Origin: Hespellia stercorisuis DSM 15480
GTDB lineage: Bacteria > Bacillota > Clostridia > Lachnospirales > Lachnospiraceae
NCBI RefSeq assembly: GCF_900142165.1
Contig: NZ_FQZY01000035.1
Span: 1-43,936 of the forward strand
Length of the DNA: 43,936 nt
Direction of reading: 5' to 3'
Positions 24,018 to 32,273 of the stretch are shown here, piece by piece. Under the pieces are notes generated by a model that saw only the letters and a list, made by a program, of their open reading frames with translations, was not told where the DNA came from and did not search any database. The stretch's first letter is position 1; each line of letters begins with the position of its first letter. A program made the position numbers and the translations under genes.

Positions 24018-24893
24018 TTATTTCCTCCTTGCGTTATGAACATTGGTCACGTACACCTGTCTGGCCAGTTTCCGGTCTCTGATCAGATTCTGCGCGTTCT
24101 TCGCCGACCTCCGATCTTTGAAAATTCCAAATACAGTCGGTCCGCTGCCGCTCATCATTGCATTCAGTGCGCCGCACTCCTTCATGGCATCCTTGATCTC
24201 GGTAATCACAGGGTATCTGCCGATGGTCACCTGCTCCAGGACATTTCCCATTGATCCGGCAATCTGCTCGATTGATCTCGTCTCAAGCCCGGAAATGATT
24301 CCGTCAATGTCAGGGTGGTCCACAATTGTTTTCGCATCCAGAGCCTCATATACACCCTTGGTGGATACGCTGATCGGCGGCTTTGCAATCAGCACGATAC
24401 ACTTCGGCATGTCCGGAAGAAGTGACAGTTCCTCACCGATCCCTTCCGCCAGCACCGTTCCCCGCATGATGCAGTACGGGACATCCGCCCCCAGCTTCAC
24501 ACCGCGGTCCATCAGGTCCTGCTGTGACAGCTTCAGACTAAACATCCGGTTCATGCCGAACAGCACCGCCGCCGCATTGGAGCTTCCGCCTGCCAGGCCT
24601 GCTGCCACGGGAATATGTTTTTCCAGCGTGACAGTAACCCCTTTTTTGATTCCAAATTCATCCGTCAGAAGCTTTGCCGCCTTGTATGCAATATTACTCT
24701 CGTCGACGGGAAGGAACTCCAGATTCGTCTTTACCTCAATCCCCGGCTCCTCCCGCATCGCGATCGTCACGTTGTCGTACAGATAGATGGACTGCATAAT
24801 CATACGCACATCATGATAACCATTTTCACGCCTCCCCAGAACATCCAGTCCCAGATTGATTTTCGCAAGTGCCTTCAACTCCAATTGCCTCAT
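24018..24893 (-). CDS. ispE: 4-diphosphocytidyl-2-C-methyl-D-erythritol kinase
   Basis: 291 residues from ATG at 24893 (MRQLELKALAKINLGL) with an AAGGA site 8 nt upstream. The open frame extends 54 codons further to 25055, through a tandem repeat not part of the family. GHMP-kinase features: K11 in KINLGLDVLG, ATP loop PVAAGLAGGSSNAA (95-108), D137 in GADVPY, C-terminal MSGSGPTVFGIF. It makes an intermediate of the MEP isoprenoid pathway. Own promoter at 25095-25123; cotranscribed with the GntR regulator. Confidence 0.95.
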   Translation of the reverse strand: MRQLELKALAKINLGLDVLGRRENGYHDVRMIMQSIYLYDNVTIAMREEPGIEVKTNLEFLPVDESNIAYKAAKLLTDEFGIKKGVTVTLEKHIPVAAGLAGGSSNAAAVLFGMNRMFSLKLSQQDLMDRGVKLGADVPYCIMRGTVLAEGIGEELSLLPDMPKCIVLIAKPPISVSTKGVYEALDAKTIVDHPDIDGIISGLETRSIEQIAGSMGNVLEQVTIGRYPVITEIKDAMKECGALNAMMSGSGPTVFGIFKDRRSAKNAQNLIRDRKLARQVYVTNVHNARRK

Positions 24894-24950
24894 AGCGTTC
24901 ATCCTTTCGTTTTCACTCGTCTCCGACTGTATCTGCCGTACATTTCCTGT

Positions 24951-25072
24951 CTGTGTACTTTTTTCGTATGCTGTGTGCTCTTTTTTACATGCTTCGCACT
25001 CCTGTTTACATGCCGTGTGCTCTTTTTTCACATACTGCGCGCTCTTGTTCCACATGCTTCACGCTCTTGTTG
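24951..25072 (-). repeat. Degenerate 21-22-nt tandem repeat in the ispE leader
   Basis: On the minus strand, about five imperfect units follow the pattern AAMAAGAGCNYRNRGCATGTR. They lie between the ispE promoter and start codon. The frame that reads through them is open and in phase with ispE, and encodes seven-residue repeats (KKEHTAC, KQECEAC, KKEHTAY). Confidence 0.7.
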
Positions 25073-25090
25073 TATGCTGTATACATTATG

Positions 25091-26662
25091 TTATAGTATA
25101 CTAATATTTTCCTTAAAAATCAACAATCTATCCCCCGGTTTTATCTCTTCTTTTTCCAATTGATTAATTTCCATGATTCCATCCACCGTCGTCAGATACT
25201 TTTTTGCCAGATCCCACAGTAGGTCTCCTTCCTTGGCAATGTAACCTACGATTCCCGGCATCTGTTCCTGCTCCTGCATTGGGCGCGGCGACAGGATCAC
25301 GTCCTTTATCACCTGCAGTGCCTGGGGCCTGCGTACAAATGTGTCAAATGTCAGCACCGCCTTGACCTCCACCTCCTCACCGCCGGCAAGGTTCACAGAT
25401 AGCTGCTCCACGCGGGATGAGATATCAAAAATGGCATCCCCGCTCAGTTCCTGGCCCTCTATGATATGGGAAAACGGAACCATCCCCTGCCAGCAGGCAA
25501 ACGGGGACGCATCGTCCGCCTTGATATAGAGAAACGCCACATGAATGGCACCCTCGACCACAAGGCCTTCCTCCGTGACCGCCTCGCGGTCGATCTGCAG
25601 CGTCCCCGCGGCGTGGCAGATCTGGAGCACGTCGGTCCTCATCTCCGGGATCACAAGCCGCTCCGCCACCTTACATTTTGACTGATTCTGCAGCAGCAGT
25701 TCCTCATAAACCGCCGTCTGCGTCTCGATCTCGCACTGCTCCTTCAGGGAATACACATCCTCCAGAAGTTCAAATGCATCCTCCTCGTAGATATGTATCT
25801 TCAGATCCAGCGTCGCCTCCACACCGATCCGGCGGGGCTCACCGTCCTCATCCATCCGCACCTCGATCAGAGGCTCCTCCAACATCGCATACACATGCTG
25901 GTACATACACTCGTCAATTCCATGGCAGGCAACCGAGCCCTCGTATGTCACGGTCTGCTCCACCCACTCTGTCTTTTCATTTTCCCCGATATACAGCACG
26001 AACACCAGCAGTTCTCCGCGCAGACGAAGCTCATCCGGCGCGATTCGGATATCCAGACGCTGGTTCGTGATATCCGTCCACAGCACCTCTCTGACGCTCT
26101 CCTTTGCGCCCGGCAATGCAAATTCCTCCTTGACCCGGTACGTGTCGCGCTTCACCGTGTGCATCTGCAGCAGATTGACATTGCGTTTCTTCTTGTACAG
26201 CCCGAGCTGCTCCCCTGCGTCCACCTCGATATCGACCGTATTTTCCTCCTCACGTATCTCCTCCGGAACTGCCTCCAGCTCGATCATAGCGCGGATTCCA
26301 ACCTTCCTCGAGTGAATCAGAGCCGCCGAGAACTCCACCCTGGATGGCCGGATCTGAATCTGCTGGTTCTCCTTTTTTTCTATATAAATGATCTCTTCGA
26401 CCGGCAGCTTTCCCTCCAGCACGGAAAGCTTCGGTTCATCCCCCACCGCGGCGTACAGAATATGATAGAGCAGTTTCCCCGAGACTGTCACGTGGGCCTC
26501 GGCCTCACGCACCTCCTCGATCCGCACGAAACCCTCGCCCTGAATGATTCCCTTTACATCCTCCTTAGCATCCGGCACATTGACATCCTCATCAAGGTAA
26601 AACTGATCCACGATGCTTTTTCCGATTCTGCTGCAGCGCATCTGTTTTTTTATATATTCCAT
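25091..26662 (-). CDS. SPOCS/DUF3794 and LysM spore-morphogenesis protein (SipL-like)
   Basis: 523 residues. Repeated SPOCS-type domains are visible: about 20-110 (PDAKEDVKGIIQGEGFVRIEEV), 170-290 (LPGAKESVREVLWTDITNQRLDIRIAPDELRLRGEL) and 340-450 (RLVIPEMRTDVLQICHAAGTL). A C-terminal LysM lies at about 473-520 (GYIAKEGDLLWDLAKKYLTTVDGIMEINQL). This matches SipL of Clostridioides difficile, the LysM protein that ties SpoIVA to the spore coat basement layer. It indicates a sporulating host. AGAGGG site before ATG. The ispE promoter overlaps its last codons. Confidence 0.85.
   Translation of the reverse strand: MEYIKKQMRCSRIGKSIVDQFYLDEDVNVPDAKEDVKGIIQGEGFVRIEEVREAEAHVTVSGKLLYHILYAAVGDEPKLSVLEGKLPVEEIIYIEKKENQQIQIRPSRVEFSAALIHSRKVGIRAMIELEAVPEEIREEENTVDIEVDAGEQLGLYKKKRNVNLLQMHTVKRDTYRVKEEFALPGAKESVREVLWTDITNQRLDIRIAPDELRLRGELLVFVLYIGENEKTEWVEQTVTYEGSVACHGIDECMYQHVYAMLEEPLIEVRMDEDGEPRRIGVEATLDLKIHIYEEDAFELLEDVYSLKEQCEIETQTAVYEELLLQNQSKCKVAERLVIPEMRTDVLQICHAAGTLQIDREAVTEEGLVVEGAIHVAFLYIKADDASPFACWQGMVPFSHIIEGQELSGDAIFDISSRVEQLSVNLAGGEEVEVKAVLTFDTFVRRPQALQVIKDVILSPRPMQEQEQMPGIVGYIAKEGDLLWDLAKKYLTTVDGIMEINQLEKEEIKPGDRLLIFKENISIL
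25095..25123 (-). promoter_or_regulatory. Promoter of ispE (inside the end of the SipL-like gene)
   Basis: -35 TTGATT (25118-25123), 17-nt spacer, -10 TATACT (25095-25100). Start expected near 25088, giving a leader of about 195 nt that includes the tandem repeat. Confidence 0.65.
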
Positions 26663-26735
26663 AACTTCCCTCTCTTCTATTATAATATGCCCACAATCCT
26701 GCTCTTTTTATTTCTATAATATTTTACCAAAAGTC

Positions 26736-26758
26736 AAGCGGATACTCAGAATCCGCTC
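26736..26758 (-). repeat. Dispersed 23-nt palindromic repeat, copy 3
   Basis: AAGCGGA / TCCGCTC arms around a 9-nt centre, same orientation as the other two copies. The 26663-26831 gap also holds a GCGTAACCTTACGC palindrome and no gene. Confidence 0.6.
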
Positions 26759-26831
26759 TGCCGCTGTCTCGCCAGCTTATACAGCTTTGCGGCTTCCGCG
26801 TAACCTTACGCAGCTTCACAGCTCTGCCCCG

Positions 26832-27230
26832 CTACTGAAAGACCACCTGCTTGTCACACTCCTCCAGTTTGATCACTACACACGGATATGTCTTCGCCGG
26901 CGTCGCTTCTTCCTTCGTCTCCGGCCCCAGCAGATTCGTCTTCACCACCAGCGCATTCGCCGTCTCGTAGCAGTCCTCCACCACCACGCTGCAGCCGCCG
27001 GTCTCCTGAACGCCGTATCCTTTCGCGAGATACAGGTATCCCTGATCCGTAAATGTAAGCTCAAATCCGCCCTCCTGCCGGGCCTCCATCTCCCCACTCA
27101 GTTCCATGGGAATGTCCTCTTTTTTCACCACCGTAAAATCTGCCTGCTTTTCCTTATCCTCCTTCTCTATCTGTGTTGCGCACCCGGTCAGCATGGCTGC
27201 CACCAAAAAAATACAAATTATTTTTCGCAA
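26832..27230 (-). CDS. Lipoprotein with PrcB-like (protease-complex) C-terminal domain
   Basis: 132 residues from TTG at 27230, with GAGGGG 5 nt upstream; no in-frame ATG fits. Signal with lipobox LTGC (Cys about 17). The mature part has the PrcB_C pattern: GYLYLAKGYGVQETGGCSVVVED, then ALVVKTNLLGP, then TYPCVVIKLE. PrcB-type domains are known from spirochaete protease complexes and are found as stand-alone lipoproteins in Clostridia. It lies upstream of the SipL-like gene with a 169-nt gap and is divergent from plsC. Confidence 0.7.
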   Translation of the reverse strand: MRKIICIFLVAAMLTGCATQIEKEDKEKQADFTVVKKEDIPMELSGEMEARQEGGFELTFTDQGYLYLAKGYGVQETGGCSVVVEDCYETANALVVKTNLLGPETKEEATPAKTYPCVVIKLEECDKQVVFQ

Positions 27231-27275
27231 TACTTCCCCTCAAATTTTATTCTCTCTATCATCTTATTATCTGTC

Positions 27276-27304
27276 TTGTCTTTTCAGTACTGCTTTAGTA
27301 TAAT
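27276..27304 (+). promoter_or_regulatory. Promoter of plsC
   Basis: -35 TTGTCT (27276-27281), 17-nt spacer, perfect -10 TATAAT (27299-27304). Its -10 overlaps the -10 of the opposite promoter. Confidence 0.75.
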
Positions 27305-27325
27305 TAACCTGTATATTTATCCCAA
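27297..27325 (-). promoter_or_regulatory. Promoter of the PrcB-like lipoprotein gene
   Basis: -35 TTGGGA (27320-27325), 17-nt spacer, -10 TATACT (27297-27302). It shares bases 27299-27302 with the plsC -10. Confidence 0.65.
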
Positions 27326-27373
27326 AAAGTAACTGTTCCGGGCAAGTTACCACAAACGAAAGAAGGACAACTT

Positions 27374-28099
27374 ATGATTCGCTTTATTATTGTATGTATT
27401 TTTTTGATTTTATTTCTAATCCTCTCCATTCCGATATTTTTAGTGGAATGGATTCTCGGCAAATTCAACCCCGAGAAACGCGACTACAGCTCCCTGCACA
27501 TCGTCCAGTGGGCATTCCGTGTAATCATCCGGATTGCCGGAATCACGGCCACCGTCATCGGCGAAGAAAATGTACCGGATGAGCCCGTGCTCTTCATCGG
27601 CAATCACCGCAGTTATTTCGATATTCTGCTGACCTACGTCCGTTGCAAACGCCTCACTGGCTATGTTGCGAAAAAGGAAATGGAAAAGATTCCTCTGCTC
27701 TCTACCTGGATGCGTTTTCTCTACTGTCTGTTTCTGAACCGCGAGGATCCGCGCGAGGGGCTCAAGATGATCCTCACAGCGATCGAGTACGTCAAATCCG
27801 GCGTCTCCATCTGCATTTTCCCGGAGGGAACCCGCAACAAGGGTGAGGAGCTCTCGCTGCTTCCGTTCAAGGAGGGCGCATTCAAGATTGCGACCAAGAC
27901 CGGCTGCCCGATCGTGCCGATCTCCCTGAACCACACTGCTGCGATCTTTGAGGACCATTTTCCACGTATTAAAAAGACACATGTCACGATCGAGTACGGC
28001 AAACCAATCTACCCGAATGATCTGGATCCGGATGTGAAGAAGCACATCGGAAACTACTGCCAGAACCTGATATCCGAAACGATTCAGCGCAACGCATAA
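27374..28099 (+). CDS. plsC: 1-acyl-sn-glycerol-3-phosphate acyltransferase
   Basis: 241 residues. N-terminal membrane helix (about 1-26), catalytic HX4D motif NHRSYFD (H78, D83), and substrate-binding FPEGTR (149-154). The enzyme adds the second fatty acid to lysophosphatidic acid at the inner face of the membrane. ATG has an AAGGA site. First gene of the plus-strand run and probably transcribed alone, as pncB has its own -10 element. Confidence 0.93.
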   Translation: MIRFIIVCIFLILFLILSIPIFLVEWILGKFNPEKRDYSSLHIVQWAFRVIIRIAGITATVIGEENVPDEPVLFIGNHRSYFDILLTYVRCKRLTGYVAKKEMEKIPLLSTWMRFLYCLFLNREDPREGLKMILTAIEYVKSGVSICIFPEGTRNKGEELSLLPFKEGAFKIATKTGCPIVPISLNHTAAIFEDHFPRIKKTHVTIEYGKPIYPNDLDPDVKKHIGNYCQNLISETIQRNA

Positions 28100-28127
28100 A
28101 ATAGTTATTTTTTTTATGCAAGGATGG

Positions 28128-28136
28128 TGGTATAAT
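28128..28136 (+). promoter_or_regulatory. Extended -10 promoter element of pncB
   Basis: TGG followed by perfect TATAAT (28131-28136), an extended -10. Only a T-rich run stands at the -35 position. Transcription would start near 28143, about 50 nt before pncB. Confidence 0.6.
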
Positions 28137-28190
28137 ACTTAGAAATATCAGGCTGTCCAAATATAAATCAAGTTTTCAAAGGAGATTACC

Positions 28191-29651
28191 ATGAGTGCAA
28201 AAAATCTGACACTGCTTACCGATCTTTATGAGTTGACCATGATGCAAGGTTATTTCGAGACACAGGCGGACGAGACCGTTGTGTTCGACGCATACTTCCG
28301 TGAGAATCCGGAGCGATCCGGCTACTCGATCATGGCCGGCCTTGAACAGGTCATCGAATATATCAAGAAACTGAATTTCTCCTACGAGGATGTCGAATAT
28401 CTTCGCAGCCTTGGAATTTTCAAAGAAGAATTTCTTCATTATTTAAGTGGATTTCATTTCAGCGGAGACATCTACGCCATTCCCGAGGGGACTGTTGTCT
28501 TCCCGAAGGAGCCGTTAGTCAAGGTCGTGGCTCCGATCATGGAGGCACAGCTTGTGGAGACTGCTATCCTGAACATCATCAACCACCAGTGTCTGATTGC
28601 AACCAAGACATCGCGGATCGTATCCGCTGCGCAGGGTGACGGGATTATGGAGTTTGGTCTTCGCCGTGCCCAGGGACCGGATGCCGGTCTGTATGGCGCA
28701 AGGGCTGCCATGATTGCCGGATGCGTCGGCACCTCCAACGTGCTCGCAGGCAAGATGTTCGATGTTCCGGTGAAGGGGACGCACGCCCACAGCTGGATCA
28801 TGAGCTTCAAGGACGAGTACACCGCATTTAAGACGTACGCGGATCTCTATCCTTCCGCATGTATTCTGCTGGTCGACACTTATGACACCTTAAAATCCGG
28901 TATTCCGAATGCCATCCGCGTGTTCACAGAGATGCGTGAGGCTGGAATTGATCTGACTTTCTACGGCATCCGTCTGGACAGCGGTGATCTTGCCTACCTG
29001 TCCAAGAAAGCGCGCAAGATGCTGGATGCGGCCGGATTCCCGGATGCGGTGATCTCCGCCTCCAACGATCTGGACGAATATCTGATCCACGATCTAAAGA
29101 TGCAGGGCGCTGCCATCAACTCCTGGGGTGTGGGAACCAACCTGATCACCTCCAAGGGCTGTCCGTCTTTTGGCGGTGTGTACAAGCTGGCTGCCATTTC
29201 CAACGACAACGGTGAGTTTATACCTCGAATCAAGATTTCCGAGAACACGGAGAAGATCACCAACCCGGGCAACAAGACCATTTACCGGATCTATGACAAA
29301 GAGACCGGCAAGATGCGCGGCGATCTGATCTGTTTTGTGGGCGAAGAGTATGACATCGAAAAAGATCTCACCCTGTTCGATCCGGTCGACACCTGGAAGA
29401 AAACCCGTCTCAAGGGCGGCACCTACACCATGCGCGAGATCCTGCTGCCTGTTTTCCAGAACGGATCCTGCGTCTACGATTCTCCGTCTGTCATGGAGAT
29501 CGCTGCGTACTGCACAAAAGAAAAAGAAACTCTGTGGGATGAGACAAAGCGTTTATTCAACCCACATAAGGTTTATGTTGATTTGTCAAAGAAGCTCTAC
29601 AACGTGAAGCAGGAACTGCTCTCCCAGATGAGTGACGACGAAGACCAGTAA
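28191..29651 (+). CDS. pncB: Nicotinate phosphoribosyltransferase
   Basis: 486 residues, the usual size of the Firmicute form. LTDLYELTMMQGYF at the N-terminus, EFGLRRAQGPDAG (154-166), the GTHAHS segment with the reactive His (196-201), and IRLDSGDLAYLSKKARKMLD. It converts nicotinate and PRPP to nicotinate mononucleotide in NAD salvage. AAAGGAG site before ATG. ddl follows after 43 nt on the same strand. Confidence 0.96.
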   Translation: MSAKNLTLLTDLYELTMMQGYFETQADETVVFDAYFRENPERSGYSIMAGLEQVIEYIKKLNFSYEDVEYLRSLGIFKEEFLHYLSGFHFSGDIYAIPEGTVVFPKEPLVKVVAPIMEAQLVETAILNIINHQCLIATKTSRIVSAAQGDGIMEFGLRRAQGPDAGLYGARAAMIAGCVGTSNVLAGKMFDVPVKGTHAHSWIMSFKDEYTAFKTYADLYPSACILLVDTYDTLKSGIPNAIRVFTEMREAGIDLTFYGIRLDSGDLAYLSKKARKMLDAAGFPDAVISASNDLDEYLIHDLKMQGAAINSWGVGTNLITSKGCPSFGGVYKLAAISNDNGEFIPRIKISENTEKITNPGNKTIYRIYDKETGKMRGDLICFVGEEYDIEKDLTLFDPVDTWKKTRLKGGTYTMREILLPVFQNGSCVYDSPSVMEIAAYCTKEKETLWDETKRLFNPHKVYVDLSKKLYNVKQELLSQMSDDEDQ

Positions 29652-29694
29652 GCAAACTCAAACATTGATAACCCCGAAAGGATATTATATTATT

Positions 29695-30753
29695 ATGAAA
29701 ATCATCGTATTAGCTGGCGGACTGAGCACGGAGAGAGATGTCTCTCTCACCTCGGCCGCAGGAATCTGTAAAACATTACTCGAGAGAGGACACGACGCAT
29801 TTCTTCTGGACGTGTTCCTTGGACTGCCTTATGACAGCAGCAGACTGGAGGAAGTGTTTACACTTCCGGATCACGGTCTGGGCATCTCCGCCAACATCGG
29901 TACGGAGGAGCCGGATTTGGAAGCAATCAAGGCATCCCGACCGGATCAGTCCGACTGTTTCCTCGGCCCGAACGTCATCGAGTTATGCCGCATGGCTGAC
30001 ATCACATTTCTGGGGCTGCACGGCGGCGAGGGCGAGAACGGCAAGCTGCAGGCGACCTTCGACCTGCTCGGCATCCGATACACCGGTCCGAACTCTCTCG
30101 GCTGCGCACTCGCCATGGACAAAGGTGTCACAAAACAGATTTTCCTGCAGTCCGGCGTCGAGACACCGAACGGCACCTGGCTTTTCAAGAAGGATAAGAA
30201 CACATCCCTTGCCGATCTCGGGCTGGAACTTCCACTCGTGATCAAACCGTGCGCCGGTGGATCCTCCATCGGAGTTTACATCGTGAAGACCGAAGAGGAA
30301 TACGACAATGCACTAAAAAACTCATTCCGTTACGGAGATGAGGTCGTCCTCGAAGCTTATATCAAAGGACGTGAGTTTGCCTGCGGTATCATTGACGGCG
30401 AAGCGCTGCCTCCGATTGAGATTATTCCAAAGAGCGGGTGGTTTGACTATGCGAACAAGTACCAGGCGAATGCCACAGAGGAGGTCTGCCCTGCGGATAT
30501 CCCTGCGGAGACTGCCGAACGCATGAAAGAGATTACTGTGCGCGCTTACCGCGCACTGAAGCTGGATGTCTACAGCCGTGCCGACTTTATTCTGGACGCA
30601 GAGGGGAATCTGTACTGTCTGGAGGTCAACACTCTTCCGGGAATGACTGCCGCGAGTCTTCTCCCGAAGGAGGCAAAGGCTGTCGGCATCGAATACGGGG
30701 AGCTGTGTGAACTGATTATCCAGAAATCGCTGGAGGCGCGGTACACCGTGTAG
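29695..30753 (+). CDS. ddl: D-alanine-D-alanine ligase
   Basis: 352 residues from ATG at 29695 (MKIIVLAGGLSTERDVSLTSA), chosen because an upstream in-frame start at 29632 would overlap pncB and lies outside the family. An AAAGGA site lies 12 nt upstream, a long spacing. ATP-grasp features: FLGLHGGEGENG, PLVIKPCAGGSSIGVYIVK, and C-terminal LEVNTLPGMTAASLLP. It makes the D-Ala-D-Ala dipeptide that MurF, encoded next, attaches to the peptidoglycan precursor. Confidence 0.94.
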   Translation: MKIIVLAGGLSTERDVSLTSAAGICKTLLERGHDAFLLDVFLGLPYDSSRLEEVFTLPDHGLGISANIGTEEPDLEAIKASRPDQSDCFLGPNVIELCRMADITFLGLHGGEGENGKLQATFDLLGIRYTGPNSLGCALAMDKGVTKQIFLQSGVETPNGTWLFKKDKNTSLADLGLELPLVIKPCAGGSSIGVYIVKTEEEYDNALKNSFRYGDEVVLEAYIKGREFACGIIDGEALPPIEIIPKSGWFDYANKYQANATEEVCPADIPAETAERMKEITVRAYRALKLDVYSRADFILDAEGNLYCLEVNTLPGMTAASLLPKEAKAVGIEYGELCELIIQKSLEARYTV

Positions 30754-30785
30754 TCCAGACTGCGCAGCAGTCGGGGAAAGTGGAC
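30753..30785 (+). repeat. Hairpin starting at the ddl stop codon
   Basis: GTCCA-GACTGC-GCA-GCAGTC, an 8-nt bulge, then TGGAC. The first G is the last base of the ddl stop codon. No T run follows, so it may be a stability element or partial terminator before murF. The remaining 78 nt to murF hold only the ribosome site. Confidence 0.5.
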
Positions 30786-30863
30786 AATCACATATTCCCA
30801 TGAATGAAATAAAAGGAAATCGAACCGTATTGGGGACAACACGAAATAAAGGATGGTATTCAG

Positions 30864-32243
30864 ATGAGAAATATGTCTTTGAAAGAAATCGCTGTGGCTT
30901 GTGCCGGCGTTTATTACGGAGATGAAGATAGTTACTATAAAGAAGTGAGCGGTGTCACGATCGACAGCCGCAAGATTGAAAAAGATAATTTGTTTGTCGC
31001 CATACGGGGAGCCCGGGTGGACGGCCACATGTTTATCAACCAGGTCATTCAGGACGGCGCGCTCTGTGCCATATCCGAGAAACGGATCGAGGGTGCGAAG
31101 TTCCCCTATATTCTGGTTAATTCCGGCGAGCAGGCGCTCAAGGATATCGCGGAGCACTACCGCCGCTCCTTCCACCGCCTCAAGGTAGTCGGTATCTCCG
31201 GAAGTGTCGGAAAGACCAGCACCAAGGAGATGATCGGTTCCGTGCTGGAACAGAAGTATTCGGTATTAAAGACCGCAGGGAATTTCAACAATGAGATTGG
31301 ACTTCCCCTGACGATCTTCAACATCCGCGAGGAGCATGAGATTGCGATCCTTGAGATGGGCATCAGTGATTTCGGCGAGATGGAACGTCTGGCGCGCATG
31401 GCACGCCCGGACATCTGCGTTCTGACCAACATCGGCTGTGCGCATCTGGAACAGCTCAAGACCCGCGAGGGAATCCTGAAGGCGAAGACCGAGATGTTCC
31501 AGTTCATGAATCCGGAGGGCACCGTCATCCTGAACGGTGACGACGACATGCTTGCCACCGTCACTGCGGTACACAAAAAGACACCTCAGTTCTTTGGCCT
31601 GTCATCCGACCGTGATTTCTACGCGGACGAGGTCGAGAATCTCGGACTGAAGGGAACCACCTGCACGATCCACACTCCGCAGGGAGCTTTCCGTGCGACC
31701 GTCTCCATCCCCGGAGAGCACATGGTATACAATGCGCTGGCCGGCGCTGCGGTCGGATGTGCACTGGGACTGACCTGTGAGCAGATCAAGACCGGAATCG
31801 AAGCACTGGTGCCGATTTCCGGGCGCAACAATCTGATTGAGACCGACTCTCTCACCATCATTGACGACTGCTACAATGCCAATCCTGCCTCCATGAAGGC
31901 CTCCATTGATGTCCTCTCTAAGGCAGGCACCAGAAAAGTCGCCATTCTAGGCGGCATGTACGAGCTTGGCAGCATCGAGCATGAGATGCATTATGAGACC
32001 GGCATCCATGCTGCCAGACTGGGAATCGACCTGGTCTGCTGTATCGGGGACCTTGCAAAGGGGATTGCCGACGGCGTGAACGCCGTTCCGAGCGCCACCC
32101 GTGCAAAACATTTTGACACCAAAGAAGAATTTCTGGCAGAATGCTGCCAGTTCCTCCACAAGGGTGATACCATTCTGGTAAAAGCATCCCATTGCATGGA
32201 ATTTCCTAAGATCGTGGATGCACTACAGAAACTTGAATTATAG
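30864..32243 (+). CDS. murF: UDP-N-acetylmuramoyl-tripeptide-D-alanyl-D-alanine ligase
   Basis: 459 residues. The three Mur-ligase domains are recognisable: N-terminal VTIDSRKIEKDNLFVAIRG, central ATP loop GSVGKTS (113-119) with NFNNEIGLPLT, and C-terminal ISGRNNLIETDSLTIIDDCYNANPASM. It adds D-Ala-D-Ala to the muramyl tripeptide. AAAGGATGG ribosome site. It follows ddl, its substrate supplier, and precedes the HAD gene by 30 nt. Confidence 0.95.
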   Translation: MRNMSLKEIAVACAGVYYGDEDSYYKEVSGVTIDSRKIEKDNLFVAIRGARVDGHMFINQVIQDGALCAISEKRIEGAKFPYILVNSGEQALKDIAEHYRRSFHRLKVVGISGSVGKTSTKEMIGSVLEQKYSVLKTAGNFNNEIGLPLTIFNIREEHEIAILEMGISDFGEMERLARMARPDICVLTNIGCAHLEQLKTREGILKAKTEMFQFMNPEGTVILNGDDDMLATVTAVHKKTPQFFGLSSDRDFYADEVENLGLKGTTCTIHTPQGAFRATVSIPGEHMVYNALAGAAVGCALGLTCEQIKTGIEALVPISGRNNLIETDSLTIIDDCYNANPASMKASIDVLSKAGTRKVAILGGMYELGSIEHEMHYETGIHAARLGIDLVCCIGDLAKGIADGVNAVPSATRAKHFDTKEEFLAECCQFLHKGDTILVKASHCMEFPKIVDALQKLEL

Positions 32244-32273
32244 AGGGATGGAATCATAAAGGAGAACCCAAAC

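Noticed and set aside
24894-25055. N-terminal extension of IspE
   Set aside because: Family alignments by eye begin at MRQLELKALAKINLGL, which has the ribosome site; the extension is repeat-derived. Kept as a finding only.
24951-25072. CRISPR array
   Set aside because: The units are contiguous, degenerate 21-22-nt repeats with no spacers.
25793-26719. 308-codon plus-strand frame opposite the SipL-like gene
   Set aside because: Antisense shadow with no family features.
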